NCBI GenBank assembly: GCA_037974665.1
Contig: CM075765.1
Coordinates: forward strand, 10,833,501 to 10,897,500
Direction of reading: 5' to 3'
Source: Ehretia macrophylla
Lineage: Eukaryota; Streptophyta; Magnoliopsida; Boraginales; Ehretiaceae
DNA length: 64,000 nt
Under the pieces are notes generated by a model. It did no database searches. It worked only from the letters and a program-made list of their open reading frames with translations, and was not told the DNA's origin. Shown here piece by piece: positions 23,756 through 36,530 of the stretch (position 1 is the first letter of the stretch; each line of letters opens with the position of its first letter). The position numbers were made by a program, and so were the translations under genes.

Positions 23756-24963
23756 TGTTAGCACATATTCTATTTTGGATGTTGATGATAATATCTAAAT
23801 TTGTCTTGTCTCATTATTCAACACTTTTACTTAATGCGTTATATGCATTTGAGGTGAGTTGAATATAAGAAAGCTTTATCTGTATACAAGAAGAAGATCT
23901 TTGAAGATAAAAGATTGAATGAAATGATCAAACTATCAATAAAGTCTTGAAGAATCAAAGAAGTGAAGATCTTGAAGTTCAAGACTTGAAGATGAAGGGA
24001 TAACATAAGGTAGAGACATGATGACATAAGGGGTAGCGGCGTTGCATTTGTGGTTTGCCTTTAAATTCATTTTAAAGCTCAAAAACATTTTAAGAATGAT
24101 TTTCTTTCATTTTCAAAATGGGTCTCAAAATAATTTTCTCTCTTAAACAATATTACTTTTCAAAAAATCATTTCGGATCTTTATGACAAAAATAACTGCT
24201 GAAAAAGATTGATCCGGACGAGTGATCTAGTCGAGATGGAGTCTAGTAGTGATCCGGACAAGTGACCCGATCGAGTGACTCGACTGGATCCACTCGACCA
24301 GATCTACTGAGTTTGAAAATATAGCTATTTTATAACTATTGGGACTTCTTTCTATATATTTTCAAACACCCTCATTGCTCAACCACCTCTTCCAACTACA
24401 AACAATTGTTCTATATCTTTCATATCATCAAAACACATTGCTTAAAACATTTATTGAGCTTTAACTTGCAAATCATTGAGCATTCAAAAAAGCTTTAAAT
24501 TGTATCTATTCACTCTTAGAGATAGTCTATTATACTTATCATTTATTACATCCTTGTTGTGAGATAAACACTTTTATAGGTTTGAGAGATTCATTGTATA
24601 AGGAGTATTTGAAAATCTTCTTTGTGAATTCAAAGAAGTGAAAAGGCTTGTACAAACTCTTATAGAGTCAAGAGGTCTTGTAGTGTTGGTTTGTACTTCA
24701 CCAACTTGTGAAGAAGCATTACTAGTAGAGCTAGTAGAAATCCTTAGGGGAGGAAGACCATAGGTGGTGGATTAGATTAGTGAACCACCTTAAAATTGAC
24801 GGTTTCATCTATTTATCTCTTTTCTTCTTACCTCTTTATATTTGTGCATACATAGTGTTTGTTAAATTATTTCAAAGAATTCACAAGTTTTATTCACATC
24901 TGAAAAAGTAATAATATTGCCTCTATATTGTAATTCACCCCCCTCTTAGGATATGTGCACTAA
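23756..24963 (+). repeat. C2 5' outer LTR
   Basis: 1208 bp, clearly homologous to 51917-53082. I count about 11 differences in the first 150 bases by eye. U3 holds a cluster of CCGGACRAGTGA/CGAGTGACTCGA-like motifs at 24211-24310. The expected terminal CA is not clean because homology to another LTR family begins at 24964. Confidence 0.85.
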
Positions 24964-25809
24964 TGTCTAGAGTTCCTAAAGGAAGCATCAATTCACTCTA
25001 AATAGCAAGTTATAGCAAAACCCTAAAAATTCGTCACTATTCATCATCTCTTTTGTGATTCAAGCTTTCAACCATGGAACTTGCTACCAAACTACACAAG
25101 CATGGTCTATAGATCATAATAAACATGTATATCACAATATATATGCATATCAATAGCTATAAACAACAAATCATCAAATCTCAAAAAGTTTACAAAAAAT
25201 TAACATGTATTTAAATGCAAACTCCCTCACAATTTGTAGGTGTAGGCTAGTTGTAGATATCCTAGAAGCTCCAAAACCTCCTCAAGATCAAGCCAAGAGT
25301 CCAAATTTGCAAAGCTTGAAGTTGAAATCTTTTTCTTCTTCTCCTAGAAGCCATCAGGTTTGGGGGAGGGGGGCTTATTGGGCATTTTCTAATTTGTTTT
25401 GTATGTATGTTGTATGCAAATGTGTGGTAGTATGTATATATCATATGTATGAGCAAGTATTTTAAGTCAAATGTTAGTATATTTTAGTCAAACTAAGTTA
25501 AAAACTCAAATTAAAATACTACTAAATAACTATGTTACATTTCTAGTATTTTACTATTCAACGAAGCACGAATCATTTTCCTAACGCGTATTCCCGACCT
25601 CCAAAGCTCAAAACCGTAAGTTCCCGATCCCTTTTATAAGTTATACTATCTAGAAAAAATATTAAACCAAGCAATTTAGACAGTAAATTTTCTTATAAAT
25701 AGTGACCATCAAGTAAACATATTTAAACTAGAAATAAAATACATTAAAATTCACAAAAAAGATATGCTATAGTTATTTATGACTAAGATGCAAATTCTCG
25801 TGCGTCACA
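24964..25809 (-). repeat. Truncated 3' LTR of remnant f
   Basis: Near-identical to 28760-29591. It ends GTGCGTCACA in plus orientation (TGTGACGCAC in element sense). The other 1.6 kb of the LTR is missing; the break falls exactly at the end of the C2 LTR. Confidence 0.8.
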
Positions 25810-27131
25810 GTCTCCCCTCCTTCAGCAAATTGCGTCCTCTCAATTTTTTCTTCCAAAAGAACTCCACATACACATTCTGAATACTCTTGAGTAAGAACCT
25901 CGTATGTGAATACCATCGAGAATACTAAGGAAGTTTGCCAGAGTAATATCTTAAATTAGAACTTCGAGTTAGAATGCCCAAAAGAATACCAATCCAGAAG
26001 TCCGAATAAGGGTCCCCCCGAATATGAACATCACATAGGAATTCCCAATGTAGTTGTTAAATGAGAAGCCCGATTGAGAATCTCTAAACAAAAATACAAT
26101 AATTATAGCAGATAAGAATCCCAAAATAGACCATCAATGATTATTGCTGAATAAGAATATTATTAAGAATCCCAGAGCATTATTCTCAGGTCACCAGGCA
26201 ATGAAAGCCAAATAAGAATTCAACAAGAGCATCAAATAAGAAGCCCAGTAGATATATACCAATAGAGAGTCCCCTTATTGAATCCCAGAAAAGACTACTC
26301 ATATATGTATAAGTGCCCAGTAAGAATGCCAATAAGAGTCCAAATAAGAATACTACTATAGAATCCCGTATGAAAATACCAATAAGAATCCCATAGAGAA
26401 TACCAATTGATCAACACTTCCTCTTTCTGTTGGTCTACATCTTCAAGCAAGCCGCCACTGGTCATCTCTTTATAGGGAAGAGTGTTCACTTACCATATTA
26501 ATGGGTAATGCATGTATGTGGTGGATTTTACATAAGATAAACACCTATACACTTTATTACAAATAACTAAGATAGGTAAACACTTATGAAATCACTTACA
26601 TGCACACGCTCCCATAGCAATAACATATTTTGGTTCCGGCACATGATTAATTTGTATGAGCTTCTTTTCGAAATTAGAAGATATGAATCGACATACCTTT
26701 TCATTTCTAGTCTAGATCATAAAATACTTACATTTAATAGAAATTAAATTCGGAGATAAAATATCAAATCATGGATTTGCGCGAAATCTATGTTATGTTA
26801 TTTTCATTCAACAACTAAGAGATCCATTCGAGGAACATGGGGACTAGTTGAAGTAATGAGCCTAACTAATCACATAAATAAACATATCATATAGGTTCCA
26901 CTTATTGCACAAAGAGGTCACATAGATGCACACATAATCACATATCGTATAATCTTCCTATTTCACGCAATCATGACACATAAGAACACATTTTCACTCA
27001 AGTAAACACAACCCACATGTAAGCACATACTTATTCAAGACTCACTTCAAAGGCACGCACTCGAGGTTCACTAACCAACAGACCGAGGACCCTGTCCCTG
27101 CTGTGAGCTATATAAGCTCTGATACCACTTC
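25810..27131 (-). other. Non-coding internal region of remnant f
   Basis: No gag or pol similarity is seen. 25870-26410 is built of loosely repeated AGAATCCCA/AGAATACCA words. A purine-rich tract in element sense (GAAGGAGGGGAGAC, 25823-25810) next to the LTR acts as the PPT. Confidence 0.6.
27115..27126 (-). other. Primer-binding site of remnant f (tRNA-Met type)
   Basis: The element-sense TGGTATCAGAGC is complementary to the initiator Met tRNA 3' end and lies five bases from the LTR end at 27132. This fixes the orientation of the LTR family. Confidence 0.85.
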
Positions 27132-29591
27132 TGTAACACCCCGATCCCTCTCGAGACCGGAGCTCCAAACCTGAAACCCAAGGCATGAAACACGAAGGGA
27201 AACGGACGGAGTCTCATTTGTTTATAAGGCTATTAGTTCACCTGCAAACAATAACTTATCCTCAAAAACCATAATCCAACTCCAAGATACCATCCCATCC
27301 TACAATGCCATCACACACAACGAACTCCTCAAGGGCATTTGAGCCTTAGACAACAACATGATCACTCGAGCATGCAATGACACAACCTTTGAAATTCTAG
27401 GTTACAAGATAGCTTATCATACCACTCTAACTACATTCACAAGCTTTACTTATGATAAGTCCACCTACTTGTCACACAAGCACGCAATCAAAAGATAACA
27501 AAATCTATCTTTAGCTATTACATGCCAACTACTCTACCAAACCACGTAAATCCTTAATTTAATTTACAATCCAACAAACCATACAAAATACATACAAGAC
27601 TTCAAGGGCTTCAAAGCAGAACAAAAATACATCAAGTCTCATCTTTACAAACAACTTCCAACCACAACAAGATAAGCAACCAACAACACGGCACACAAGG
27701 TCGTTGTTCTAACTGCACTTGAAACATGTTAAAACGAGGAATGAGTAACCAAAGTAACCCAGTGAGGGAGGTGATGCAGCATACCAGGGATTGCTTTCAT
27801 GAGATGCAACAAGATAACAACAAATACAATACAAAATAACTAAACTAATTAGACAAGTATTTAACTACGTATAAAAAGGATACGGTTCCACTTTTGTCTT
27901 CAATCACGAGCCACGAGCCAAGATGTTCAAACAAGTACCGGCAAACCCCTTACTCCTCCGAATGGGGTACTCCATATGTACTCCAATCTTACGACCCATA
28001 ATCTGTATTCCCCCAATGAGGTGAACCACGCCTCTGGGGTAGGGAAGTATGCCTCAGCGAGATAGGGACTGGAAAACCTTGGAAGTCGAGGGAGCACGGC
28101 AAGCCCGACGCCGCCCGTATTACTCGACGCTACTATGCCCGAATAGGTTGCGCAACCCCGAATCAAGTTCACGAGAGCCAAGATTTCCAAATAACACATA
28201 AGAGAGACGACAAAGTAGGCCACCCTCGTATTTAACCACAATATACACAAAGTAACGATATAAACATGAAAGAGACAAATGACATATTTTTCCACAAACT
28301 CTTCAATTAGCTCAATTATATCTTAGCCAAGCATATAAACACATCACAATACATCTACAAGCTCTTATAAGCACAAAGGTGTCCATCTATCATTTTTCCC
28401 CTTTCTTTAACTATGTTATTCTTCTTTTATGTGAAATTCAAGGCTCCAAAACTACAATCCAATCATTATACATTCCTAAAGAAGCCAAATGACACCTACC
28501 AAGGCCTTGAAAACCCGCTTTGGAGACAAAAGCTCGGGAAGGCCCCGAGTGAGTTTTAACTACACTTACCCTATCCGGACCCCAACTTAACACAACGAAA
28601 GCACCAAAAGTCCTTCCATGCCCCAAGGATACTTAATCTAAAGCCCAAATATGCCCGAATTACGTTTCGTGAAAAACCCCCTTTTAAATTAGCTAATTTT
28701 GCATTTTAACTCAAATTCAGGCAATTCAACTCCATGGGAGCTTCTAACTTATTTTATAATGTCTAGAGCACCTAAAGGAAGCATCAACTCACTCTAAATA
28801 GAAAGTTATAGCAAAACCCTAAAAATTCATCACTATTCATCATCTTTTTTTGTGATTCAAGCTTTCAACCATAGAACTTGCTATCAAACTACACAAACTT
28901 GGTCTATAAATCATAATAAACATGTATATAACAATATATATGCATATCAATAGCTATAAACAACAAATCATCAAATCTCAAAAATTTTACAAAACATTAA
29001 CATGTATTTAAATGTAAACTCCCTCACAATTTGTAGGTGTAGGCTAGTTGTAGATATCCTAGAAGCTCCAAAAACTCCTCAAGATCAAGCCAAGAGTCCA
29101 AATTTGCAAAGCTTGAAGTTGAAATCTTTTTCTTCTTCTCCTAGAAGCCATCGGGTCTGGGGGGGCTTATTGGGCATTTTCTAATTTGTTTTATATGTAT
29201 GTTGTATGCAAATATATGGTAGTATGTATATAACATATGTATGAACAAGTATTTTAAGTCAAATGTTAGTATATTTTAGTCAAACTAAGTTAAAAACTCA
29301 AATTAAAAGACTAATAAATAACTATGTTACATTTCTAGTATTTTACTATTCAACGAAGCACGAATCATTTTTCTAATGCATATTCCCGACCTCCAAATCT
29401 CAAAACTGTAAGTTCCCTATCCCTTTTATAAGTTATACTATCTAGGAAAAATATTAAACCAAGCAATTTAGACAATAAATTTTCTTATGAATAGTGACCA
29501 TCAAGTAAACATATTTAAACTAGAAATAAAATACATTAAAATTCACAAAAAAGATATGCTACAGTTATTTATGACTAAGATGCAAATTCTT
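27132..29591 (-). repeat. 5' LTR of remnant f
   Basis: Plus-strand start TGTAACACCCCGATCCC is the element-sense LTR 3' end. Contains AAGCCCGACGCCGCCCG near 28101, the family block in inverse orientation. The outer terminus lacks the last dozen bases seen at 25798-25809, so it is truncated. Confidence 0.8.
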
Positions 29592-29782
29592 CGGTAAGCT
29601 TGGGAACAAATAGGCTTGAGCGTAAATGGGCTGGGTCAAAAAATATATGACCCAGCTCGGCCAATCTATATATGGTGGGCTGGGCCTAGTCGAACCCATT
29701 TTCAATCGAGATAGGCTGGGCCTGAATTTTTGTGTGCTGGACTGAACTGGGCCTGTGTCGGCCCGGCCCAAATGCCACCTCC
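29592..29782. repeat. GGGCTGGGCC-rich insert between remnant f and partial C2 LTR
   Basis: About 190 bp with repeated GGGCTGGGCC-type words in both orientations, including TGGGTCA/TGACCCA. No TSD found; origin unknown. Confidence 0.45.
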
Positions 29783-30372
29783 GCTCAAACCACATCTTCC
29801 AACTATAAGCAATTGTTCTATATCTTTCATATCATCAAAACACATTGCTTGAAACATTTATTAAGCTTTAACTTGCAAATCATTGAGCATTCAGGAGAGC
29901 TTTAAATTGTATCTATTCACTCTTAGAGAGAGTATATTGTAATTATCATTTATTACATCCTTTTTCTGAGATAAACACTTCTATAGCTTTGAGAGATTGA
30001 TTGTATAAGAAGTGTTTGAAACCTTCTTTATGGATTTAAATAAGTGAAGAGGCTTGTACAAACTCTTGTGGAGTCTAAAGGTCTTGTAGTGTTGATTTGT
30101 GCTTCACCAACTTGTGATAAAGCATTACTAGTGAAGCTAGTAGAAATCCTAAGGGGAGGAAGACCTTAGGTGGTGGATTAGATTAACAAACCACTCTAAA
30201 ATCGACAACTTCATCTTTTTCTCTCTTCTCTCCTTACCTCTTTATATTTGTGCATACATAGTGTTTGTTAAATTGTTTCAAAGAATTCACTAGTTTTATT
30301 CATATCCGAAAAAGTAGTAATATTGCCCCTATATCATAATTCACCCCCCTCTTAGGATATCTTAGACTAATA
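29783..30372 (+). repeat. 3' half of a C2-type LTR next to gag
   Basis: Homologous to 24377-24963. It is followed by a PBS-like GTGATATTTAGAGCTAAGGC (30373-30392) and then gag. It is the LTR half that belongs directly upstream of gag, although a complete copy already stands at 23756-24963. Confidence 0.8.
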
Positions 30373-30428
30373 AGTGATATTTAGAGCTAAGGCTTTACAT
30401 ATAGTTTAACAATTAGTAAAGTTAAGAT

Positions 30429-32099
30429 ATGACAAATACTACTACATTTCCTTACATAGAAGGATATTCAATTAATAGACCTCCATTTTTCACATGTGCA
30501 AACTTTGTTTATTGGAAGAACAAGATGAAGACCTACATTCAATCGGTTGATTACTCTCTTTGTAGGATTGTAGAAGAAGGTCCCTTTGTTCCAATCAAAA
30601 TCACGGAGATTGAAAATGAAAATGGTAGCAACTTCAAAAAGAAGACTCCAAAAACCAAATATGAGTTTGATGAAAATTATATAGTGATGTTGACCAAGAA
30701 CTTAATAGCAAAGAACATCCTCTATTGTGCCCTCAATGAAACGAAATATAGCCGAGTGAGTCAATGTAAATCGGCTCATGAAATATGGGAGCTTCTTGAG
30801 CTATCTTATCAAGGAACAACTCAAGTCAAAGATACAAAGATTAGTTTGTATATTCATGAGTATGAACTATTTCGGATGAAGTCCGGAGAATTGCTAAATG
30901 AGATGCATCAAAGGTTTGCAAAGATCATCAACAAACTTAGTGCTCTTGGCAAGTCCTATCCAAATGAAGAACTCAATAGGAAGATTCTCCTTGCACTACT
31001 AAAGGAGTACAAGCCAAAGGTGGCATCAATTAGAGAGTCAACAAATCTCTCACAGTTGAAAGTGCATGAACTCATTTGCAACCTTGAAACCGAAGAACTA
31101 GTCCTCAATCAAGAGAGACTAAGAGATGAAGAAGAGAAGAAAACAAAGAAGTCACTTGCTCTCCTTGCATCAAAAACTCATTCAAGTGATAAAGGTAAAG
31201 ATGAAAATGAAGATGACGATGATAAAATGGCCTTACTTGCAAAGAACTTCAAGAAAATTCTTGAAATACAAAAAGATGAGAAGATGACTTCATCAAACAA
31301 GACTCCAAGGTAGAAAGGCAAAGACAAACCAAAGGAAGAATCAAGGTTTTTCAATTGTAACAAAGTGGGACATATGAAAGCAAATTGCCTAAAGTTAATC
31401 AAGTCCAAAGGAGGAAAATCTATGAAGGCAAATTGCATTGAAGACGACATCTCAATTGATGAAGAAAGTGAAAAGGAAGAAAAAGCAGCCAACATTGTAT
31501 GCCTCATGGCAAAAGAGGATGATAATGTATGTTCTTCTTTTAGTTCTTGTTCTAGTTCTTCTTTTAGCTCCACTTCATTAGAAAATGATGAATGTTCATT
31601 TGAAGAATTATAAAATGAATTTTCAAAAATGCATGATAACTTTTCAATTGCTCTTTAAAAAATCAAAGAACTTCAAAAAGAAAAAGATGAATTGAAGATT
31701 GAAAATATGAGACTTGAAGAGGAATGTGATTGTGTACATAAAAAGGCTCTTCAATACTACAATGAGAAAGAAGAATTTCAAGCAAAAGTTGAAAAACTTG
31801 AAAAAGAAGTCCAAAGTTTAAATGAAAGTTTAACAAAATTTACAAAAGGAAAAGAAACTTTGGATAAAATGTTTGGTTCCCAAAAAATGGTATTTGATAA
31901 AAGTAAAATTGGATATGAACCATTCACAAAGCAAAAATTCTTCAAAAGCGATTTTGTTAAAGCAACTACCTCTTCAAATGAAGCTTCAACATCAAGAAGT
32001 TTTCAAAAATCATGCACATATTATGAAAGATATGGTCATATTGCGTCTCATTGTAGGTATATGAACATAGTTGGTAGAGATGTTAGAATTCCTTCTTAG
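30429..32099 (+). pseudogene. C2 gag (UBN2-type) with broken zinc knuckle
   Basis: 30429-31313 is an open 294-residue stretch of copia Gag (CANFVYWKNKMKTYI near residue 25; HEIWELLELSYQGT near residue 118). It ends at a stop at 31314. A CCHC-like knuckle follows, but its first cysteine is lost (FFNCNKVGHMKANC). A lysine- and glutamate-rich, coiled-coil-like region (31692-31900) and a second CX2C-like knuckle near 32010-32060 come after. Gag forms the capsid-like particle. One or more stops and frame changes make it defective. Confidence 0.85.
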
Positions 32100-32209
32100 C
32101 TTAAGCCCAAATGGGTTATTAGATGTGTTAGCGCTTGACACTAACACATAATGACCCAATAAAACTTGGGACCTAAAAAGGACAACATGTGTATGCCTTT
32201 GTGTTTTTA

Positions 32210-32583
32210 GGTTCCTCTAAGAATCAAGTATGAAGAAAGTTGGGTCATTGATAATGGATGTTCAAGGCATATGACCGGAGATTCATCCTTCTTCTATAAG
32301 CTCAACAAGAAAATCAAATGAAGTGTAAGCTATGGAGACAATAGGAAAGGTAAAATTATTGGAAGATGTAGCATTGGTGATAAGCATTCTATATCTATCC
32401 TTAACGTGCTACTTGTGAAAGGTTTGAAACATAATTTATTTAGTGTGAGTCAATTTTGTGACAATGGGTATAGAGTTGAATTTAAAGTTTCTTGTTGCAT
32501 TGTATATGATAACTTGAACAAAATATTGTTCGTTGCAAATAGACGTGGTAATGTTTATACCATTAATTTTAAGGATCTTACAT
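32210..32583 (+). pseudogene. C2 aspartic protease region
   Basis: SWVIDNGCSRHMTGD near 32240 corresponds to the copia protease active site, with DNG in place of DSG. It continues through GNVYTINFKDLT up to the insertion at 32584. A protease of this kind would cut Gag-Pol. Stops are present. Confidence 0.75.
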
Positions 32584-33540
32584 AGGAATGGCAATGGGGC
32601 GGGGTAGGGGCGGGGGGAGCTATCCCCATGCCTCGCCCTGCCACTCAAAAAGCTCCCCCATCCCCCGCCCCGTCCCCGCATTCTATACCCCTCCCCCCCC
32701 CCCCCCTCCCCGCCCCCGCCCCCGCCCCGTCCCCGCCCCCGAATTCCCGTGGGGAATGGGGATTACCCGCGAGATTTTTATTATTCTTTTTAAACCTTAA
32801 GAATTATAATTAATTTAAATCATGCAACTTCAAAATATAAATTAAAGTTATACTAATGATAAATATAAATATAGATTTTAAATAAAGTCTAATATTAATT
32901 ATTCTTGCAATTAAATAGTAAAAATAATATTATAGTAATTGAGTCCCAAATATTTAAAATAAATTTTGACTTAACTATTGTGTATGAGAACTCTAATTGA
33001 AAAAGAACATTTCTTTGTGCTAGTGAGATTGCATTGATTATTATAATTTTTTTTCTTATCACATGTCACATATAATATTAGTTCCAATTCTTTAAAATTC
33101 ATCTTTAGTTATATTATTTGAAACTTTTTGAAGTGCAACTGAAATAATTAACAAATCTCTTAATTCACTATGAACAATAATAAAATTGAGGTATTTATGT
33201 CAAATGATAGCGAATTTCAAGTTACGGCATACAATGATTTTAAGAATAATTATAAAATCCTTTCAAATAATCTAATTTTTCTTCTCCATTTTATAATACT
33301 TTGCTTAATGTTATTTTTTATACTTTTATATGTATAATTTTAATACATATATAATACTAAAATAATAAAAATAACTATCTATATATGCGGGGCGGGGTAT
33401 GTGGGGCGGGAAATGCTTATTCCCGCACCCCGCCTCGCCCCCGCGTGGGGATTAAAAGTTGATCCCTATCCCCCGCCCCATTTGGGGCGGGGCGGGGGTG
33501 GGGCGGGTACCCGCAATCCCTGTCTCCATTGCCATCCCTA
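32584..33540. mobile_element. GC-ended TIR element (957 bp), 9-bp TSD
   Basis: Ends AGGAATGGCAATGGGG and CCATTGCCATCCCTA are inverted, and both ends are rich in GGGGCGGGG. It is flanked by a perfect 9-bp TSD ATCTTACAT (32575-32583 and 33541-33549). The interior is AT-rich and non-coding. The 9-bp TSD suggests a Mutator-like non-autonomous element. The proline-rich ORFs in the GC ends are not genes. Confidence 0.8.
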
Positions 33541-33549
33541 ATCTTACAT

Positions 33550-34781
33550 GCCAAAATGTTAATTGTTTAATGACTATGAATGAAGATTCTTGATTATGGC
33601 ATAAAGGATTAGGACATGCAAGCATGGACTTACTCACTAAACTTTCTAGAAAAGAGCTTGTAAAAGGTCTTCCTAAAACTAGGTTTCAAAAAGATCATTT
33701 ATGTGATGCATATCAATTTGGAAAGCAACATAGGACATCTTTTAAACCCATAAACAAAGTATTTACATTTAAAGCATTACAAAAATTTCATATGGACATT
33801 TTTTGACCAATGGATGTGGCTAGCGTAGGAGGATCAATGTATGTCTATGTTATTATAGATGACCATAATAGGTATACTGGGGTTATGTTTTTGTCCTATA
33901 AAAATAAAACCTTCAATAAATTTGCAAAAGAGTGCAAAATGAGTAAAGCTATTATATCACTTGCATTCATAATGACCAAGGCACGAAATTTATAAATTTA
34001 TCTTTTTGTGGAATTTTGTGAACTATATGGCATTGAGCATAATTTTTCAGCTCCTATAACTCCTCAACAAAATGGGGTAGTTGAAAGGAAAAATCGAACA
34101 TTACAAGAAATGACAAGAATCATGTTGAAAGAAAACAACTTGCCTACATATTTTTGGGGTGAAGACATTAATACGGCTTACTATGTGCTTAATAGAGCCT
34201 TAATTAGACATTTTCTTAAAAAGATCCCTTATGAATTGTGGAAATGACAAACACCAAATAATGCACACTTTAGAATGTTTGGTTGTAAATGCTTTATTTT
34301 AAACACCAAAGACCATCTTGAAAAATTTGATGTCAAATTCGATGAAGGGATATTTCTTGGATACTCAACTAAGAGTAAAACATGTAGAGTATTTAATAAA
34401 AGATCTCGAGTAGTTGAACAATCTATGCATGTAAACTTTGATGAAGCTAATCCTTTTGTGTCGAGAAAGGATGATGATGATGTAGGTATCCAACAAGTTG
34501 AGACTCAAAATCAACCTAACATATCAAAACAAGTAAATGAGGCTTTTCCACGTGATCCAAAGAATACATCAAATGAAGAAGACCAACTAACATCGAATAT
34601 AGGGGATCAACCAACATCAAATGTTCAACCCACCTCAATAAATCAAGACTTACCAAGATGTTGGAAGTTTGTGAAAGATCATCCAAATGATCAAATCCTT
34701 GGTGATCCATCCAAAGGTGTAAGAACTCGCTCTAACTTGAACACCTTTTGTGAACACATTGCCTTTCTTTCCCAAATTTAG
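33550..34781 (+). pseudogene. C2 integrase
   Basis: The pre-integrase block WHKGLGHAS near 33598 is followed by CDAYQFGKQ (one zinc-finger cysteine lost), IIDDHNRYT near 33855, PQQNGVVERKNRT near 34060 (the catalytic glutamate region) and GCKCFILNTKDHLEKF near 34280. Integrase inserts the cDNA into the genome. Stops occur at 33804, 33993 and 34245. It runs on from the protease once the GC-ended element is removed. Confidence 0.85.
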
Positions 34782-34790
34782 CCTAAAAAT

Positions 34791-35728
34791 GTGAAAGAAT
34801 CCTTATTGCATGATGATTGGATAATGGCTATGCAAGAAGAGCTTAATCAATTTGAAAGAAACAAAGTTTGGAAACTTGTTGAAATGCCAAATGACTATCT
34901 TGTAATTGATACTAAATGGGTGTTTAGAAACAAGCTAGTCGAATCCGAAGTACTAACTAGAAATAAGGAAAGATTAGTTGCTCAAGGCTATAATCAAAAA
35001 GAAGGAATAGATTATGATGAAACATTTGCGGCCGTGGCTAGATTAGAGTCTATTCATATGCTTCTTGCTTTTGCATGTTTTATGAACTTTAAATTATTTC
35101 AAATGGATATTAAAAGTACCTTTTTAAATGAATTTCTTCAAGAATAAGTATATGTGGAACAACTTCCCGGATTTGAGGATCCAAATTCACCTAATCATGT
35201 CTTTAAACTTGCAAAATCCCTTTATGAATTGAAACAAGCTCCTAGGGCATGGTATGATCGATTAAGTGGATATCTTCTTGAAAATAGATTTACTAGAGGT
35301 AAATTAGATTCAACTTTATTTGTTAAAAGAAAGAAGATATTTTACTTGTGCAAATATATGTTGATGACATTATCTTTGGTACCACTAATGAGTCTCTTTA
35401 TGAGTATTTTTCTAATTGTATGCACAAAAAGTTTGAGATGAGTATGATGGGAGAATTGAATTTCTTCATCGAACTTCAAATCAAGCAAACACATGAGGAC
35501 ATTTTCATAAATCAAGCCAAGTACACAAAGGAACTCATCAAGAAGTTTGGGTTTGATAAAGCTAAAGAGATTGGCACACCAATGGAAACATCAACCAAGC
35601 TTGACAAGGATGAACAAGGTAAACCGGTTGATGAGAAAAAATATAGAGGTATGATCAGAAGTCTTCTCTATTTAACCGCCTCTAGACCTGATATTATGTT
35701 TGTCATATGCTTATGTGCTCGTTTTTAA
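34791..35728 (+). pseudogene. C2 reverse transcriptase
   Basis: Contains ERNKVWKLVEMP, RLVAQGYNQKEGIDYDETF near 34970, QMDIKSTFLNEFLQE near 35100, and the intact catalytic box YVDD at 35357-35368. There is a stop at 35146 and a frameshift near 35340, so no full polyprotein can be read. Confidence 0.88.
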
Positions 35729-36406
35729 TCTTGTCCTAAGGAATCATATTGAAGTGCCATAAAACGAATCTTTAGATATCTTAAAGGCTCATGGGACTTG
35801 AGCTTATTATACCATAAAGGAACATCTTTTGAATTGATAGAATATTTGGATGCCGATTTAGCCAGGTGTAAACTAGATAGAAAAAATACTAGTGGAAGTT
35901 GCCAATCTTTAGGACACTCACTAGTTTCTTGGTCCATTAAGAAACAAAATAGTGTTGCACTCTCAACGGTGGAAGCCGAATATGTGGCCATTGGTAATTG
36001 TGTTGCTGAAATCTTATGGATGAAACAAACTTTGCTTGATTTTGGCTTAAAATATGAACACATGCCTATTAAATGTGATAATACTAGTGCTATTAATCTC
36101 TCTAAGAATCTCATTCAACATTCTAGAACTAAACATATTGAGATTATGCATCACTTTTTACATGATCATGTGCAAAAATGTGATATTAAACTTGAATTTG
36201 TTGATTCATTATATCAATTTGCTGATATTTTCACAAAACCTTTGCTCGAGGACCAATTTTGTGTTATTAGGAGAGAATTAGGAATGCAAATCCATCTTGA
36301 AAGGACTCAACAATTTTTTTTAAAATCCTTCGGTAAAGCAAAAAGTTTCAAAACTTTCCTTCCCTTGCTTGCATATTTTTCACTTTTTAAAATATATATA
36401 AAATAA
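35729..36406 (+). pseudogene. C2 RNase H
   Basis: Contains DADLARCKLDRKNTSG near 35850, VALSTVEAEYVAIGNC near 35955, KCDNTSAINLSKN near 36070, and the C-terminal ADIFTKPL near 36225. This is a well-preserved copia RNase H, 202 residues open from 35798. Confidence 0.88.
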
Positions 36407-36412
36407 AAAAGG

Positions 36413-36530
36413 GGTGACCCAGACAAGTCATCCGAATGAGTGAGTCATCCGAATTACTCGATCGAATATCACTGCCATTCATCTGGACGAGTGCAGTAGG
36501 ACCCGGTCGTCCGAGTTCGACGGGATTACG
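36413..36530. promoter_or_regulatory. Post-pol motif cluster resembling the C2 LTR U3
   Basis: Repeats of GACAAGT, CATCCGAATGAGTGA and ACTCGATCGA-like words resemble the motif cluster of the C2 LTRs (24211-24310 and 52383-52455). It lies just upstream of the env-position ORF. A regulatory role is inferred only. Confidence 0.3.

Larger units (their letters stand above)
24964..29591 (-). mobile_element. Long-LTR retroelement remnant f with PBS
   Basis: Minus-sense order: 5' LTR (29591-27132), PBS (27126-27115), non-coding internal region (27131-25810), PPT, truncated 3' LTR (25809-24964). The LTR belongs to the same family as the solo LTRs and is the only copy in the window with an internal region. 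The internal part is only 1322 bp and lacks gag-pol, so it is a deletion derivative or a LARD-like element. Confidence 0.8.

Noticed and set aside
27927..28295. 122-residue minus-strand ORF
   Set aside because: It is a chance frame in the LTR of remnant f.
32588..32813. Proline-rich ORFs of 60-70 residues
   Set aside because: They are translations of the GC-rich tip of a TIR element, not a gene.
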